64,000 nucleotides of DNA from Butyrivibrio sp. INlla16 (lineage in GTDB: Bacteria; Bacillota; Clostridia; Lachnospirales; Lachnospiraceae): assembly GCF_900104155.1 (NCBI RefSeq), contig NZ_FMYB01000017.1, forward strand, positions 27,826 through 91,825. The letters run 5' to 3'. Below are positions 44,707 through 53,076 of the stretch, piece by piece (the stretch's first letter is position 1; every line of letters starts with the position of its first letter). A model generated the notes under the pieces. That model was not told the origin of the DNA, ran no database searches, and worked only from the letters and a program-made list of their open reading frames with translations. A program made the position numbers and the translations under genes.

Positions 44707-44898
44707 ATGAAGGAATGGGATAGACAGAGAATTCATGATAAAGAGCTTACAGAGAAGGTGAAAAAAGAAACAGCTATTAAGATAATTCGAAGATATTATA
44801 GTAAAGGAATGACCGATGATGAGATAGCTCATGATATTTCCGTAAATTTTGGATATTCTGAAGAGGAGATAGATGCTTTGCTTAAGGACGCCTTATGA
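44707..44898 (+). CDS. Stand-alone copy of the Rpn C-terminal small protein
   Basis: A 63-residue frame that repeats the C-terminus of the upstream nuclease. The DNA is nearly identical from GGAGG (44688-44692) through ~80 bases, then diverges: the start MKEWDRQRIHDKELTEKVKK is the same in both, while the second half (IIRRYYSKGMTDDEIAHDIS; NFGYSEEEIDALLKDAL) keeps the pattern but not the sequence. It begins 47 bp after the nuclease stop. It could be a degenerate remnant of a tandem gene, an alternative C-terminal cassette, or a separate antitoxin-like protein. The intact frame and preserved Shine-Dalgarno sequence argue for function, but the 14-nt spacing is not optimal. Confidence 0.5.
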   Translation: MKEWDRQRIHDKELTEKVKKETAIKIIRRYYSKGMTDDEIAHDISVNFGYSEEEIDALLKDAL

Positions 44899-44977
44899 AA
44901 TTCCGCTCTTGACTGTACATCTCCGACTGTGCTTTAATGGTTTAAAGTGTTGAAGAATCGACAAAGGAGAAACAGTC

Positions 44978-46354
44978 ATGAGCAATGAAGCAAAAATCCC
45001 TTATAAAATCTATCTTAGTGAGGATGAAATCCCGAAGCAGTGGTACAACGTCAGAGCAGATATGAAAAATAAGCCGGCTCCGCTCCTTAATCCCGGAACC
45101 CTTAATCCCATGAGTTTTGATGAGCTTCGCCCGGTATTCTGTGATGAGCTTATAAAGCAGGAGCTTGACGATACTACAGCTTATATCGATATTCCGCAGG
45201 AGATCCAGGACTTCTATAAGATGTACAGACCGTCACCCCTGGTTAGGGCTTACTGTCTTGAGAAGGCGCTCGATACACCTGCTAAGATCTACTACAAATT
45301 CGAGGGTAACAATACCAGCGGAAGCCACAAGCTCAATTCCGCGATTGTTCAGGCATATTATGCAAAACAGCAGGGCCTTAAGGGCGTGACCACCGAGACC
45401 GGCGCAGGTCAGTGGGGAACAGCTCTTTCCATGGCATCTGCATACCTTGGCATCGACTGCAAGGTCTACATGGTAAAGGTATCCTATGAGCAGAAACCCT
45501 TCAGACGCGAAGTTATGCGCACCTACGGCGCAAGCGTAACACCTTCACCTTCAATGGATACCGAGATCGGAAGAAAAATAAATGCTGAGCATCCCGGAAC
45601 CACAGGAAGCCTTGGATGTGCAATTTCAGAGGCTGTAGAAGTAGCAACCAAAACTGAAGGCTACAGATATGTTCTTGGAAGCGTTCTGAACCAGGTGCTC
45701 TTACATCAGTCTGTAATAGGTCTTGAGGCAAAAGCTGCCCTTGATAAATACGGCATCAAGCCCGACGTTGTCATCGGCTGTGCAGGAGGCGGATCAAACC
45801 TCGGTGGTCTCATCTCACCCTTCATGGGAGAGAAGCTCAGAGGAGAGCAGGACTACAGAATAGTTGCTGTTGAGCCCGCAAGCTGCCCGAGCTTTACAAG
45901 AGGAAAATTTGCTTACGATTTCTGCGACACAGGAATGGTATGTCCTCTTGCTAAGATGTACACACTCGGAAGCAACTTCATTCCTTCCGCAAACCACGCC
46001 GGTGGACTTCGCTATCACGGCATGAGCCCCGTTTTGTCACAGCTCTATCATGATGGTTACATGGAGGCAATATCCGTAGAGCAGACCTCAGTATTCGAGG
46101 CAGCAGAGCAGTTTGCAAGAGTTGAAGGTATCCTTCCCGCACCTGAGAGTAGCCATGCTATCAGGGCCGCTATCGATGAGGCTCTTAAGTGCAAGGAAAC
46201 AGGCGAGGAGAAGACAATTCTTTTCGGCCTTACCGGAACCGGCTATTTCGATATGGTGGCATACCAGAAGTTCAACGACGGCGAGATGTCCGACTACATC
46301 CCGACAGACGCAGAGCTGGAGGCTAGTTTCGCCAAGCTGCCCAAAGTAGATTAA
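44978..46354 (+). CDS. TrpB2-type tryptophan synthase beta-like protein
   Basis: A 458-residue pyridoxal-phosphate enzyme of the TrpB2 class, which condenses indole (or another nucleophile) with serine. The PLP lysine is Lys118 in SGSHKLNSA; ETGAGQWGTALSMA and the phosphate-binding GCAGGGSNLGG (~266-276) are canonical. N- and C-terminal extensions (IPKQWYNVRADM; YIPTDAELEASFAKLPKVD) mark TrpB2 rather than TrpB1. No trp operon gene is adjacent, which is usual for TrpB2: it is thought to salvage free indole or replace TrpB1. AAAGGAGAAAC precedes the start. A terminator follows. Confidence 0.92.
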   Translation: MSNEAKIPYKIYLSEDEIPKQWYNVRADMKNKPAPLLNPGTLNPMSFDELRPVFCDELIKQELDDTTAYIDIPQEIQDFYKMYRPSPLVRAYCLEKALDTPAKIYYKFEGNNTSGSHKLNSAIVQAYYAKQQGLKGVTTETGAGQWGTALSMASAYLGIDCKVYMVKVSYEQKPFRREVMRTYGASVTPSPSMDTEIGRKINAEHPGTTGSLGCAISEAVEVATKTEGYRYVLGSVLNQVLLHQSVIGLEAKAALDKYGIKPDVVIGCAGGGSNLGGLISPFMGEKLRGEQDYRIVAVEPASCPSFTRGKFAYDFCDTGMVCPLAKMYTLGSNFIPSANHAGGLRYHGMSPVLSQLYHDGYMEAISVEQTSVFEAAEQFARVEGILPAPESSHAIRAAIDEALKCKETGEEKTILFGLTGTGYFDMVAYQKFNDGEMSDYIPTDAELEASFAKLPKVD

Positions 46355-46384
46355 AAAGTACATTCCATGTTTAAGAGGTTATAT

Positions 46385-46421
46385 ATCCACCTTGTAGGAG
46401 ACTCTACAGGGTGGATTTTTT
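46385..46421 (+). terminator. Rho-independent terminator after trpB2-like gene
   Basis: A 13-bp stem (46385-46397 with 46104-offset partner 46404-46416; ATCCACC pairs with GGTGGAT) around a 6-nt loop, followed by TTTTTTGTGTG. Confidence 0.9.
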
Positions 46422-46467
46422 GTGTGTTTTACATGCTATGACCCTCATCTAGAGAAAGGCGAATCAC

Positions 46468-46600
46468 ACGCTAAAAAGCGTAAAATTATTTGACCAATAG
46501 AAAAAAAGAGAATAAAATAGTAAAAAAGAGAAAAAATAAGAAAATAATATACAAAAATAGTAAATAATAGAAAATATAAATAATAATAGTAAAAAGATAG
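46468..46600 (+). promoter_or_regulatory. A-rich leader of the ATPase gene
   Basis: The 254-bp gap 46355-46608 has the hairpin ACGCT-AAAA-AGCGT (46468-46481) and then about 110 nt of almost pure A/T and purine (runs such as AAAAAAAGAGAATAAAATAG and repeated AATAGTAAA). It ends in GATAGGAGAG, the ribosome-binding site. No clear -35/-10 pair can be singled out. Confidence 0.4.
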
Positions 46601-46608
46601 GAGAGATT

Positions 46609-47727
46609 ATGGCTGTTAAAATTGATCCATTCACTCTGACACCGGGAGTTGCGGGAAAGCCCTATATCGACTGTGGTATAGCAGATGAAATCATTACAAA
46701 TTTTAAGAGCAGTGAATCGTCAAAGTTCGTATATAAGATAACCGGACTCAGAGGCTCGGGGAAGTCTGTAGAATATGGTAAGGTTCTGCAGACGCTTGAG
46801 AAGGATGAAAACTGGCTTGTCTATCCTCTCGCAGCAGAGGGAAGTGGGGTAACAACGCTCATTTCATATCTTAGTCAGGAAGATTTCATAAACGAAAAAA
46901 AGACAGAAACATCCATAAAAGCGAGTGCAACTGCCGAAGGGGGCATTCCTATTATATCCGGAAAGGGAAGCATAGAAGTAACCAAAACCTATGCCGAGAA
47001 TAATGTTTTTTATGATAAGGAGGCAACTCTGGCAAGCATGATTGCCAAGGCAAACAAGAAAAATCGCAATGTCCTCGTTATGATAGATGATATTTCCAGA
47101 ACGGAAAGCACAGTAGAACTCCTTTCTATATTGGGAACCATGTTTAACAGGGGCAGACGGGTGTACCTGGTTGTGAGTGGACTTTCGAAGAACATTGAGG
47201 AGTTTTTTACAATTAGCAAGAAAGATCCAAGGAGCGAGGCAGTTTCCAAAAGTCTGTCATTTTTCAGACGAGGAGACACGAGAGAAGTTAAGCCGTTGGA
47301 TAAATTTGATATCGCAAATAACTACGAAAAATATCTTGGCGTGGATGCTTTAGAGGCTAAGAGACTATATGACATGACTCTTGGCTATGCGTATGCATAT
47401 CAAGTGTTGGGATCGTTATATTTTAATAAAAATGAATCAGAAACACTCGAAGATCTGATTCCTGACTATGAGAGAACTCTGTTTAAATCTTATAATCTTG
47501 ATTGGCCTGAACTGACTGATAAGGAACAGGATTTTATAAGAAGTTTTTATAAGGGAAAGACCGGAAAAGCAAAAGATACAAAAGCGTATATGTCTAATCC
47601 GGACACTTATAATACATACAAAGACCGCCTGATTGACAAGCATTTCTTTTCTGCTGACAAGAGAGGCTACCTGGAACCAAAGCTTCCAAGATTTGACAGA
47701 TTCATAGAAATATGGTGTGACGATTAA
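46609..47727 (+). CDS. AAA+ ATPase, orphan
   Basis: A 372-residue P-loop ATPase of the ATPase_2/AAA_16 kind. Walker A is GLRGSGKS at ~47-54, Walker B VLVMIDDISRTES near 155, sensor 1 VYLVVSGLSKN near 185; the last ~100 residues look like a winged helix (LTDKEQDFIRSFYKGK; DRLIDKHFFSADKRGYLEPKLPRFDRFI). Such stand-alone ATPases are common in accessory regions and some act in defence, but no partner gene is present. The A-rich leader, single-gene unit and position beside a tRNA gene are compatible with an accessory insertion. Function unknown. Confidence 0.8.
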   Translation: MAVKIDPFTLTPGVAGKPYIDCGIADEIITNFKSSESSKFVYKITGLRGSGKSVEYGKVLQTLEKDENWLVYPLAAEGSGVTTLISYLSQEDFINEKKTETSIKASATAEGGIPIISGKGSIEVTKTYAENNVFYDKEATLASMIAKANKKNRNVLVMIDDISRTESTVELLSILGTMFNRGRRVYLVVSGLSKNIEEFFTISKKDPRSEAVSKSLSFFRRGDTREVKPLDKFDIANNYEKYLGVDALEAKRLYDMTLGYAYAYQVLGSLYFNKNESETLEDLIPDYERTLFKSYNLDWPELTDKEQDFIRSFYKGKTGKAKDTKAYMSNPDTYNTYKDRLIDKHFFSADKRGYLEPKLPRFDRFIEIWCDD

Positions 47728-47754
47728 AAAAATTATAAAAATTAAAAATAGTAG

Positions 47755-47783
47755 TTGCTTTTCTCCCCGTGACGTGATAAGAT
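47755..47783 (+). promoter_or_regulatory. Promoter of tRNA-Pro
   Basis: TTGCTT (47755-47760) and TAAGAT (47778-47783) with 17-bp spacing, ending 12 bp before the tRNA. Confidence 0.65.
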
Positions 47784-47795
47784 ACCATTTGTCGC

Positions 47796-47869
47796 CGGGG
47801 TGTAGCGCAGTTGGTTAGCGCGCTATCTTAGGGAGGTAGAGGCCGCGAGTTCGAGTCCCGCCACTCCGA
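47796..47869 (+). tRNA. tRNA-Pro (anticodon AGG)
   Basis: Acceptor CGGGGTG pairs with CACTCCG (one G-U) and the C1-G72 pair with A73 is typical of bacterial tRNA-Pro. D-arm GCGC/GCGC; anticodon stem CTATC/GGTAG with loop TTAGGGA, giving anticodon AGG for CCU. The T-stem GCGAG/CCCGC has one A-C mismatch; the T-loop is TTCGAGT. CCA is not encoded. The A34 anticodon is unusual for proline in bacteria. Confidence 0.88.
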
Positions 47870-47877
47870 CTACTTAG

Positions 47878-47908
47878 GACTTTGGAAATGCTTCCAAAGT
47901 CTTTTTTT
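47878..47908 (+). terminator. Terminator of tRNA-Pro
   Basis: Perfect 10-bp stem GACTTTGGAA (47878-47887) / TTCCAAAGTC (47892-47901) with a 4-nt loop and seven T. Confidence 0.95.
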
Positions 47909-47940
47909 CTATATGACAAAAAGTTTAGGGAGGGATGAAT

Positions 47941-48885
47941 ATGACAAAACAGCAAGAATCTAAAAATATGGGGATTGTTTTTCTTGTAGTACTTCTTCTT
48001 AACATCATCGTTAGCGTTGGCGGAACGTTCATCGCTATGAAGGGCGTTAAAGTGGGAATTTGGGGCTCCGTACTCTGCGAAGCGGCACTTCTTATTCCGG
48101 TCCTTGTTTATGTATTTAAAAGCGGCCAGTCTTTTACAGAAGCCATGGGTCTTCATAAGATCAAGATATCGACCGTACTTCTGACAATTGTTCTCAATAT
48201 CGTTATCACACCGATTTGGGTATTTGCTAATTTCTTTTCACAGCTCTTTGTGCCCAACACAGTAGCTCAGAGCGCGAACAGTATGTTATCCGGTTCGGCA
48301 GGCTTTGCAATTATGGTTGTTTCGCTGCTTCCGCCTTTTATTGAAGAGTTTGCTTTCAGAGGACTGCTTTTCGGAACTTATAAAAGAGTGTCTACTATTG
48401 TGAAAGCTGCGCTTATTTCCGCACTTTTCTTCGGACTCATTCATTTGAACTTTAACCAGTTCTGCTATGCGTTTGTGCTTGGAGTTATCTTTGCTTTTGT
48501 AAATGTTGCAAGCGGAAGTATTATTACATCCATGATCATGCATTTCCTTAACAACTCCTTCAACATGCTCCTGGTTTATGCCGCAATGCTTGCTGCTAAT
48601 ACGATGGGGCAGGATCTTTCGGCAGTTGCTGAATCGCAGAGACAGAGCATGCTGGTTCCCACCATCGTATTCTTTTTCCTTGCAATAGCTTTTTCATTTG
48701 TTGCAAAGATTGTTATGAGGGGAATTGCCAGGAATGAAGGTAATTTAGAGGAGTTTGATTCGATTTTCAAAAAGAACGGTTCCGAGCAGGCTGATAGCGC
48801 GCCTGTATTTACGCTTCCTGCTATTATCGCAACAGTTATTGGCGTTGCGGGAGTTATCGGATTCTCCTATATGATGATGAACTGA
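47941..48885 (+). CDS. CPBP-family intramembrane metalloprotease
   Basis: A 314-residue membrane protein with about eight helices. The CPBP (Abi/CAAX prenyl endopeptidase-like) motifs are complete: EEFAFRGLLFG (~138-148) with the catalytic Glu pair and Arg, FGLIHLNF with a metal His, and SMIMHFLNNS with the third. It may cleave membrane peptides or take part in bacteriocin immunity. ATG 47941 is chosen because GGAGG lies 7 nt upstream; ATG 47935 abuts the site. A C-terminal hydrophobic helix follows a charged loop (~270-290). Confidence 0.9.
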   Translation: MTKQQESKNMGIVFLVVLLLNIIVSVGGTFIAMKGVKVGIWGSVLCEAALLIPVLVYVFKSGQSFTEAMGLHKIKISTVLLTIVLNIVITPIWVFANFFSQLFVPNTVAQSANSMLSGSAGFAIMVVSLLPPFIEEFAFRGLLFGTYKRVSTIVKAALISALFFGLIHLNFNQFCYAFVLGVIFAFVNVASGSIITSMIMHFLNNSFNMLLVYAAMLAANTMGQDLSAVAESQRQSMLVPTIVFFFLAIAFSFVAKIVMRGIARNEGNLEEFDSIFKKNGSEQADSAPVFTLPAIIATVIGVAGVIGFSYMMMN

Positions 48886-48934
48886 TAGCAATAGGAAATA
48901 CCGCTTATATCAAAACTGTGCTATTATTGTGGTT

Positions 48935-51622
48935 ATGGAAACTACAGGAAAAAAACACTTAAACATTGGAATATATGCCCACGTTGACGCCGGTAAGACT
49001 ACCCTGTCGGAGGCACTTTTGTACCTCACAGGGGCGGTCAGGAAATCCGGCCGCGTGGATCATGGTGATACCTTTTTTGACTCATACTCTCTGGAGAGAT
49101 CAAGGGGCATCACCATTTTTTCTAAGCAGGCGGAGCTTGATCTGTCTGAAAATACGCATGTGACGCTTCTCGATACTCCCGGGCATGCCGATTTTGCCCC
49201 CGAGACCGAGCGCACCATGAAGGTGCTCGATGCCGCGATTCTTATCATTAGCGGCGCCGATGGCGTAACTTCCCAGGTTCATACACTGTGGAAGCTTCTT
49301 TCTCATTACAAAGTTCCAATCTATATTTTTGTAAATAAAATGGACCAGCCTCAGTCTGACAAGGACCGCATCCTTGAAGATATCAGGAAGAGGCTCTCCG
49401 ACAACGTGGTGGATTTTTCAAAGATGGATTTGGGTAGTGATGCCTTCCAGGAATCCCTCGCCGTCTGCGACGAAGCCCTTCTAAATGCCTATCTGGAAGA
49501 AGGCCGAGAAGTCACAGAGGACGACATCCGTGCCCTTATCTTTTCACGGAAGCTATTCCCATGCCTCTTTGGAAGTGCGCTGAAAATGGAGGGCGTTAAG
49601 GAACTGATATCTCTTCTTGACGACTTTGCGAAAGCTCCTGATTATCCGCAGGAATTTGCGGGAAGAGTCTACAAGATTTCTAGAGATACAAACGGCGCAA
49701 GACTCACCTGGCTTAAGGTTATGGGCGGAGCTCTTCATGTGCGTGACATCCTTACCATGCCCGCAGCGGGCGGGGCGAAGGCAGGAGAAACAATCTCTGC
49801 CAAAATCGACCAGATACGCATCTATTCGGGCGAAAAATATGAACTCCTTCAGGAGGCAGGGGCAGGCCGAATCGTGGCCGTAACAGGCCTTGATACGTCC
49901 TATGCGGGGCAGGGACTTGGTGCCCTCACAGGAGAAGTGACCGAGGTGCTCTCGCCGATTCTGTCGTCCAGAATCATCCTTCCGGAAGGCGCAGATGCCT
50001 TTGCTGCCTACAAGCAGCTTCTCGAGTTGTCCGAAGAGGAGCCGCTCTTATCAGTAAAAAAGGATGAAGAAACAGGCGACCTCTCCGTCAGGGTTATGGG
50101 CGAAGTTCAGATGGAAATCCTAAAGCACAGATGCATGGAGCGATTCGGGCTTGATATAGACTTCGGAGATGAGAGTATCGTCTATAAGGAGACGATCAAG
50201 GCACCTGTCGAGGGTGTCGGACACTTTGAGCCGCTGCGGCACTACGCTGAGGTTCATCTCCTTCTTGCACCGGGAGAGCCCGGAAGCGGTCTGGCCTTTA
50301 ACGCCGATTGTCCTGTGGATGATCTTGCGATTAACTGGCAGAACCTCATTTTGTCCCATTTAGAGGAATTCAGGATTCGCGGAGTCCTCACGGGTTCTGA
50401 GATTACGGATATGAAGATAACTGTAATCGGCGGAAGATCCCACCTAAAGCACACCGAGGGCGGAGACTTTAGAGAAGCGACCATGCGCGCCGTTAGGCAG
50501 GGACTTATGATGGCAGAGAGCATTTTGCTTGAGCCTGTCTATGATTTTACTGCGGAGCTTCCTTCTGAAAATATCGGAAGACTCCTTAGCGATATCCAGA
50601 AAATGAACGGAACGACCAACCCTCCGGAGATGCTTCCAGACGGAACATCAAGTGTTACGGGCTCCGTGCCCGCTTCCGAGCTTTCGGATTATGCAAGAGA
50701 ATTGATTTCATATACACATGGCGCGGGGAGAATCAGCCTCTCACTTCGCGGTTTCGAGCCATGTCACAACGCTGAAGAAGTTATCGCCGAAAAGGACTAC
50801 GATCCCGAGCGCGACATAGCACAGCCCACAGGCAGCGTTTTTTGCTCACATGGTGCGGGGACCGTTATTCCGTGGAACGAAGTAAGAAACCATATGCACG
50901 TTAATACCGGCTGGACGATAGATGACGGGAAGAACTCAGTAGAGACAGATCTTACGAGCCTTGGCGATAAGCTGCAGAGCTTTAAGTCAGAGGAGGTCAG
51001 AAGAGAAAAAGAGCTGACCTACGAGGAGCGCACCAGGCAGTACAATGCCACAATTCAGGAGCTTGATAATATTTTTGAACGAACCTACGGACCCGTTAAG
51101 CCGCGCTACGATGCCAAGGCCGACGAAGAGCGCAAAAGGAAGGCGGCGAACAAAGCTCCGGAGAAGAAATACCGCGCGCAGAAGGAATTTTCACCGGATG
51201 ATGCCTATCTTCTCGTCGATGGCTACAATATCATCTATGCAAATGATGAGCTTAGAAGTCTTGCGGAATCAGATATGAAGTCCGCGCGCGATAAGCTGAT
51301 GGATATTCTCTCGAATTTCCAGGGCTACAGAAGAGAAACGGTGATTTTGGTATTTGATGCCTACAGAGTTCCCGGCGGAACGGAGCACGTGCTTAAATAT
51401 CACAATCTCGATGTGGTATTCACCAAGGAAGCCGAGACCGCCGATCAGTATATTGAGCGCACAGCTCATGAGTACAGCAAGAAAAATCGTGTGACCGTCG
51501 CAACCTCCGATGCCATCGAGCAGGTAATAATTTACGGCGCCGGCGCTATGCGAATGAGCGCAGCCGACTTCTGGTACGAGGTTAAGCGAACCGAGGATGA
51601 GATAAGGGACAGGCTGTCGTAA
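48935..51622 (+). CDS. TetM/EF-G-like GTPase fused to a Rae1 (YacP)-type NYN endonuclease domain
   Basis: An 895-residue fusion. Residues ~1-650 form a ribosomal-protection-type translational GTPase: G1 AHVDAGKTT, RGITI, DTPGH, NKMD, then domains II-V (ILKHRCMERFGLDIDFG; THGAGRISLSLRGFEPC). A charged helical linker (~665-750) leads to a C-terminal NYN domain (~755-893) aligning closely with Bacillus Rae1, the A-site mRNA endonuclease: Asp762 (LLVDGYN), Asp808 (VFDAY), Asp837 (TADQY) and Asp859 (ATSDAIEQ) are kept. The GTPase would bind the same ribosomal site that Rae1 cleaves in. Whether it confers tetracycline resistance is unknown. No good ribosome-binding site precedes ATG 48935 or the GTG at 48929. 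Confidence 0.9.
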   Translation: METTGKKHLNIGIYAHVDAGKTTLSEALLYLTGAVRKSGRVDHGDTFFDSYSLERSRGITIFSKQAELDLSENTHVTLLDTPGHADFAPETERTMKVLDAAILIISGADGVTSQVHTLWKLLSHYKVPIYIFVNKMDQPQSDKDRILEDIRKRLSDNVVDFSKMDLGSDAFQESLAVCDEALLNAYLEEGREVTEDDIRALIFSRKLFPCLFGSALKMEGVKELISLLDDFAKAPDYPQEFAGRVYKISRDTNGARLTWLKVMGGALHVRDILTMPAAGGAKAGETISAKIDQIRIYSGEKYELLQEAGAGRIVAVTGLDTSYAGQGLGALTGEVTEVLSPILSSRIILPEGADAFAAYKQLLELSEEEPLLSVKKDEETGDLSVRVMGEVQMEILKHRCMERFGLDIDFGDESIVYKETIKAPVEGVGHFEPLRHYAEVHLLLAPGEPGSGLAFNADCPVDDLAINWQNLILSHLEEFRIRGVLTGSEITDMKITVIGGRSHLKHTEGGDFREATMRAVRQGLMMAESILLEPVYDFTAELPSENIGRLLSDIQKMNGTTNPPEMLPDGTSSVTGSVPASELSDYARELISYTHGAGRISLSLRGFEPCHNAEEVIAEKDYDPERDIAQPTGSVFCSHGAGTVIPWNEVRNHMHVNTGWTIDDGKNSVETDLTSLGDKLQSFKSEEVRREKELTYEERTRQYNATIQELDNIFERTYGPVKPRYDAKADEERKRKAANKAPEKKYRAQKEFSPDDAYLLVDGYNIIYANDELRSLAESDMKSARDKLMDILSNFQGYRRETVILVFDAYRVPGGTEHVLKYHNLDVVFTKEAETADQYIERTAHEYSKKNRVTVATSDAIEQVIIYGAGAMRMSAADFWYEVKRTEDEIRDRLS

Positions 51623-51685
51623 TATAGCCAAGCCATCCCCTTCGTTTTATAATTAAATTTATCACAATACATGAGGGAGTTCGGT

Positions 51686-52987
51686 ATGAAAAAATCACAC
51701 ATTTTTACCCACAAGAAAATTCTGTCCATCCTTCTGGCGGCAGCTCTTTTGCTGTCACCTGCTGCTCCGTGTGGCGGTGCACTATCTGTTGGTGCGAAGG
51801 AGGAAGTTAAGAAGACCGTAGAGCTCGTAGTTGCTAAGCCGGTTATTACTGAGATCAGCAACGAATACAAGGGCCTTTTGGTTAGCTGGAAACAGGCGGA
51901 TAATGCCCTGGGCTATTATGTTTTCAGAAGGCAGAAGTCCTCTGCACCCTGGGAGCTTCAGGCTGATTTGCCGGGGGATACGCTTTCATATCTTGATAAG
52001 GATGCGATGAAAGAAGGCGGCATCTACACCTATATGATTAAGGGCTACAATGGTGAGATTCTTTCAGAGGAATCCGCGCCCAAGACTGCGACAAGGTTCC
52101 CGGTTTCCAAGGTCGGAATCAATATAAAGTATGCTCAGAAATCTGCGAGAAACATGCAGAAGATGATAAATGACTTCAGAACGGGTAAGGACACCTGGCT
52201 CTGGAATGAGACCAACACCAAGCAGGTTTATACCTATGATCTTAATAAACTTGCCTATGATTATAAGCTTGAAAAAATCGCAATGCTCAGAGCAGCGGAG
52301 ATAGCGCTTAAGTTCAATCATGAGAGGCCAAACGGCAGGATGTGTTTCAGTGCGCTGGATGAGAGCGACTACAACTATACCTACGCCGGTGAAAATATCG
52401 CCTATGGCTACAAGACCGCGAAGGCAGCTTTTGAGGCATTTCAGGAAGTGAATGAAAAGTACGCAGGTCAGGGCCACCGCAGAAACATGCTAAATCCCAA
52501 TTACAATGTATGTGCCATCGGTCACGCCAAGGTAAAGGGAGTGCACTACTGGGTACAGCTTTTTGCAAATACGACGGATGATTCCGACTACACCAAGACG
52601 GTAAGCACGACCAAGAAAGTCAATATGTATATCTCGACGGATGACCTTTCTTCCTATAAGAAGACGCTTAAATCCCTGGGCGCGAAGATATCGGACTACG
52701 CCCCGCAGAAAACGTCCTTTGTAGCAATTGCCGGTTTTAAGGGAAAAGCGGTCATGGCCTATAACAAGGCAATCGGAGCCACCGGCTATGAGATTTACAG
52801 GTCCGATAAGAAAAAGAGCGGCTTTAAGAAAGTCGGCACGATTACGAGCCAGCTTAAGCTTGAGTACACTGACAGAAAGGTTTCGCGCAAAAAGAAGTAT
52901 TACTATTATATAGTTCCTTACAGAGTGGCCCATGACGAAAGAATTTACGGGAAGAAGTCGGAAACTAAAGAAGTAAAGACAAAATGA
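51686..52987 (+). CDS. Secreted CAP (SCP-like) domain protein with fibronectin-III-like domains
   Basis: A 433-residue exported protein. The signal peptide is ~1-38 (ILSILLAAALLLSPAAP). A fibronectin-III-like domain (~50-130: GLLVSWKQADNALGYYVFRR) precedes a CAP domain (~150-310) with HERPNGRMCFSAL, AGENIAYGYKTAKAAFEAF, GHRRNMLNPNYNVCAIGHAKV and YWVQLFA motifs. A second fibronectin-III-like domain (GYEIYRSDKKKSGFKKVGTI) ends the protein. CAP proteins in this group bind lipids or are of unknown function. The start ATG 51686 has GAGGGAG 6 nt upstream; the upstream ATG at 51671 is the site's own surroundings. Confidence 0.9.
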   Translation: MKKSHIFTHKKILSILLAAALLLSPAAPCGGALSVGAKEEVKKTVELVVAKPVITEISNEYKGLLVSWKQADNALGYYVFRRQKSSAPWELQADLPGDTLSYLDKDAMKEGGIYTYMIKGYNGEILSEESAPKTATRFPVSKVGINIKYAQKSARNMQKMINDFRTGKDTWLWNETNTKQVYTYDLNKLAYDYKLEKIAMLRAAEIALKFNHERPNGRMCFSALDESDYNYTYAGENIAYGYKTAKAAFEAFQEVNEKYAGQGHRRNMLNPNYNVCAIGHAKVKGVHYWVQLFANTTDDSDYTKTVSTTKKVNMYISTDDLSSYKKTLKSLGAKISDYAPQKTSFVAIAGFKGKAVMAYNKAIGATGYEIYRSDKKKSGFKKVGTITSQLKLEYTDRKVSRKKKYYYYIVPYRVAHDERIYGKKSETKEVKTK

Positions 52988-53076
52988 TGGACTAATAATT
53001 CCAAATGGGTTATTCTGTTACAAATTATAAATATCGGCAGACTGATTAGGCTGACCGGGGAGAGCAGGTAGGAGAG

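Noticed and set aside
48935..51622. Plain acquired tetracycline-resistance gene (tetM/tetW)
   Set aside because: The C-terminal fusion, the chromosomal-type codon use and the divergence from mobile Tet proteins argue for a native translation factor; resistance is not shown.
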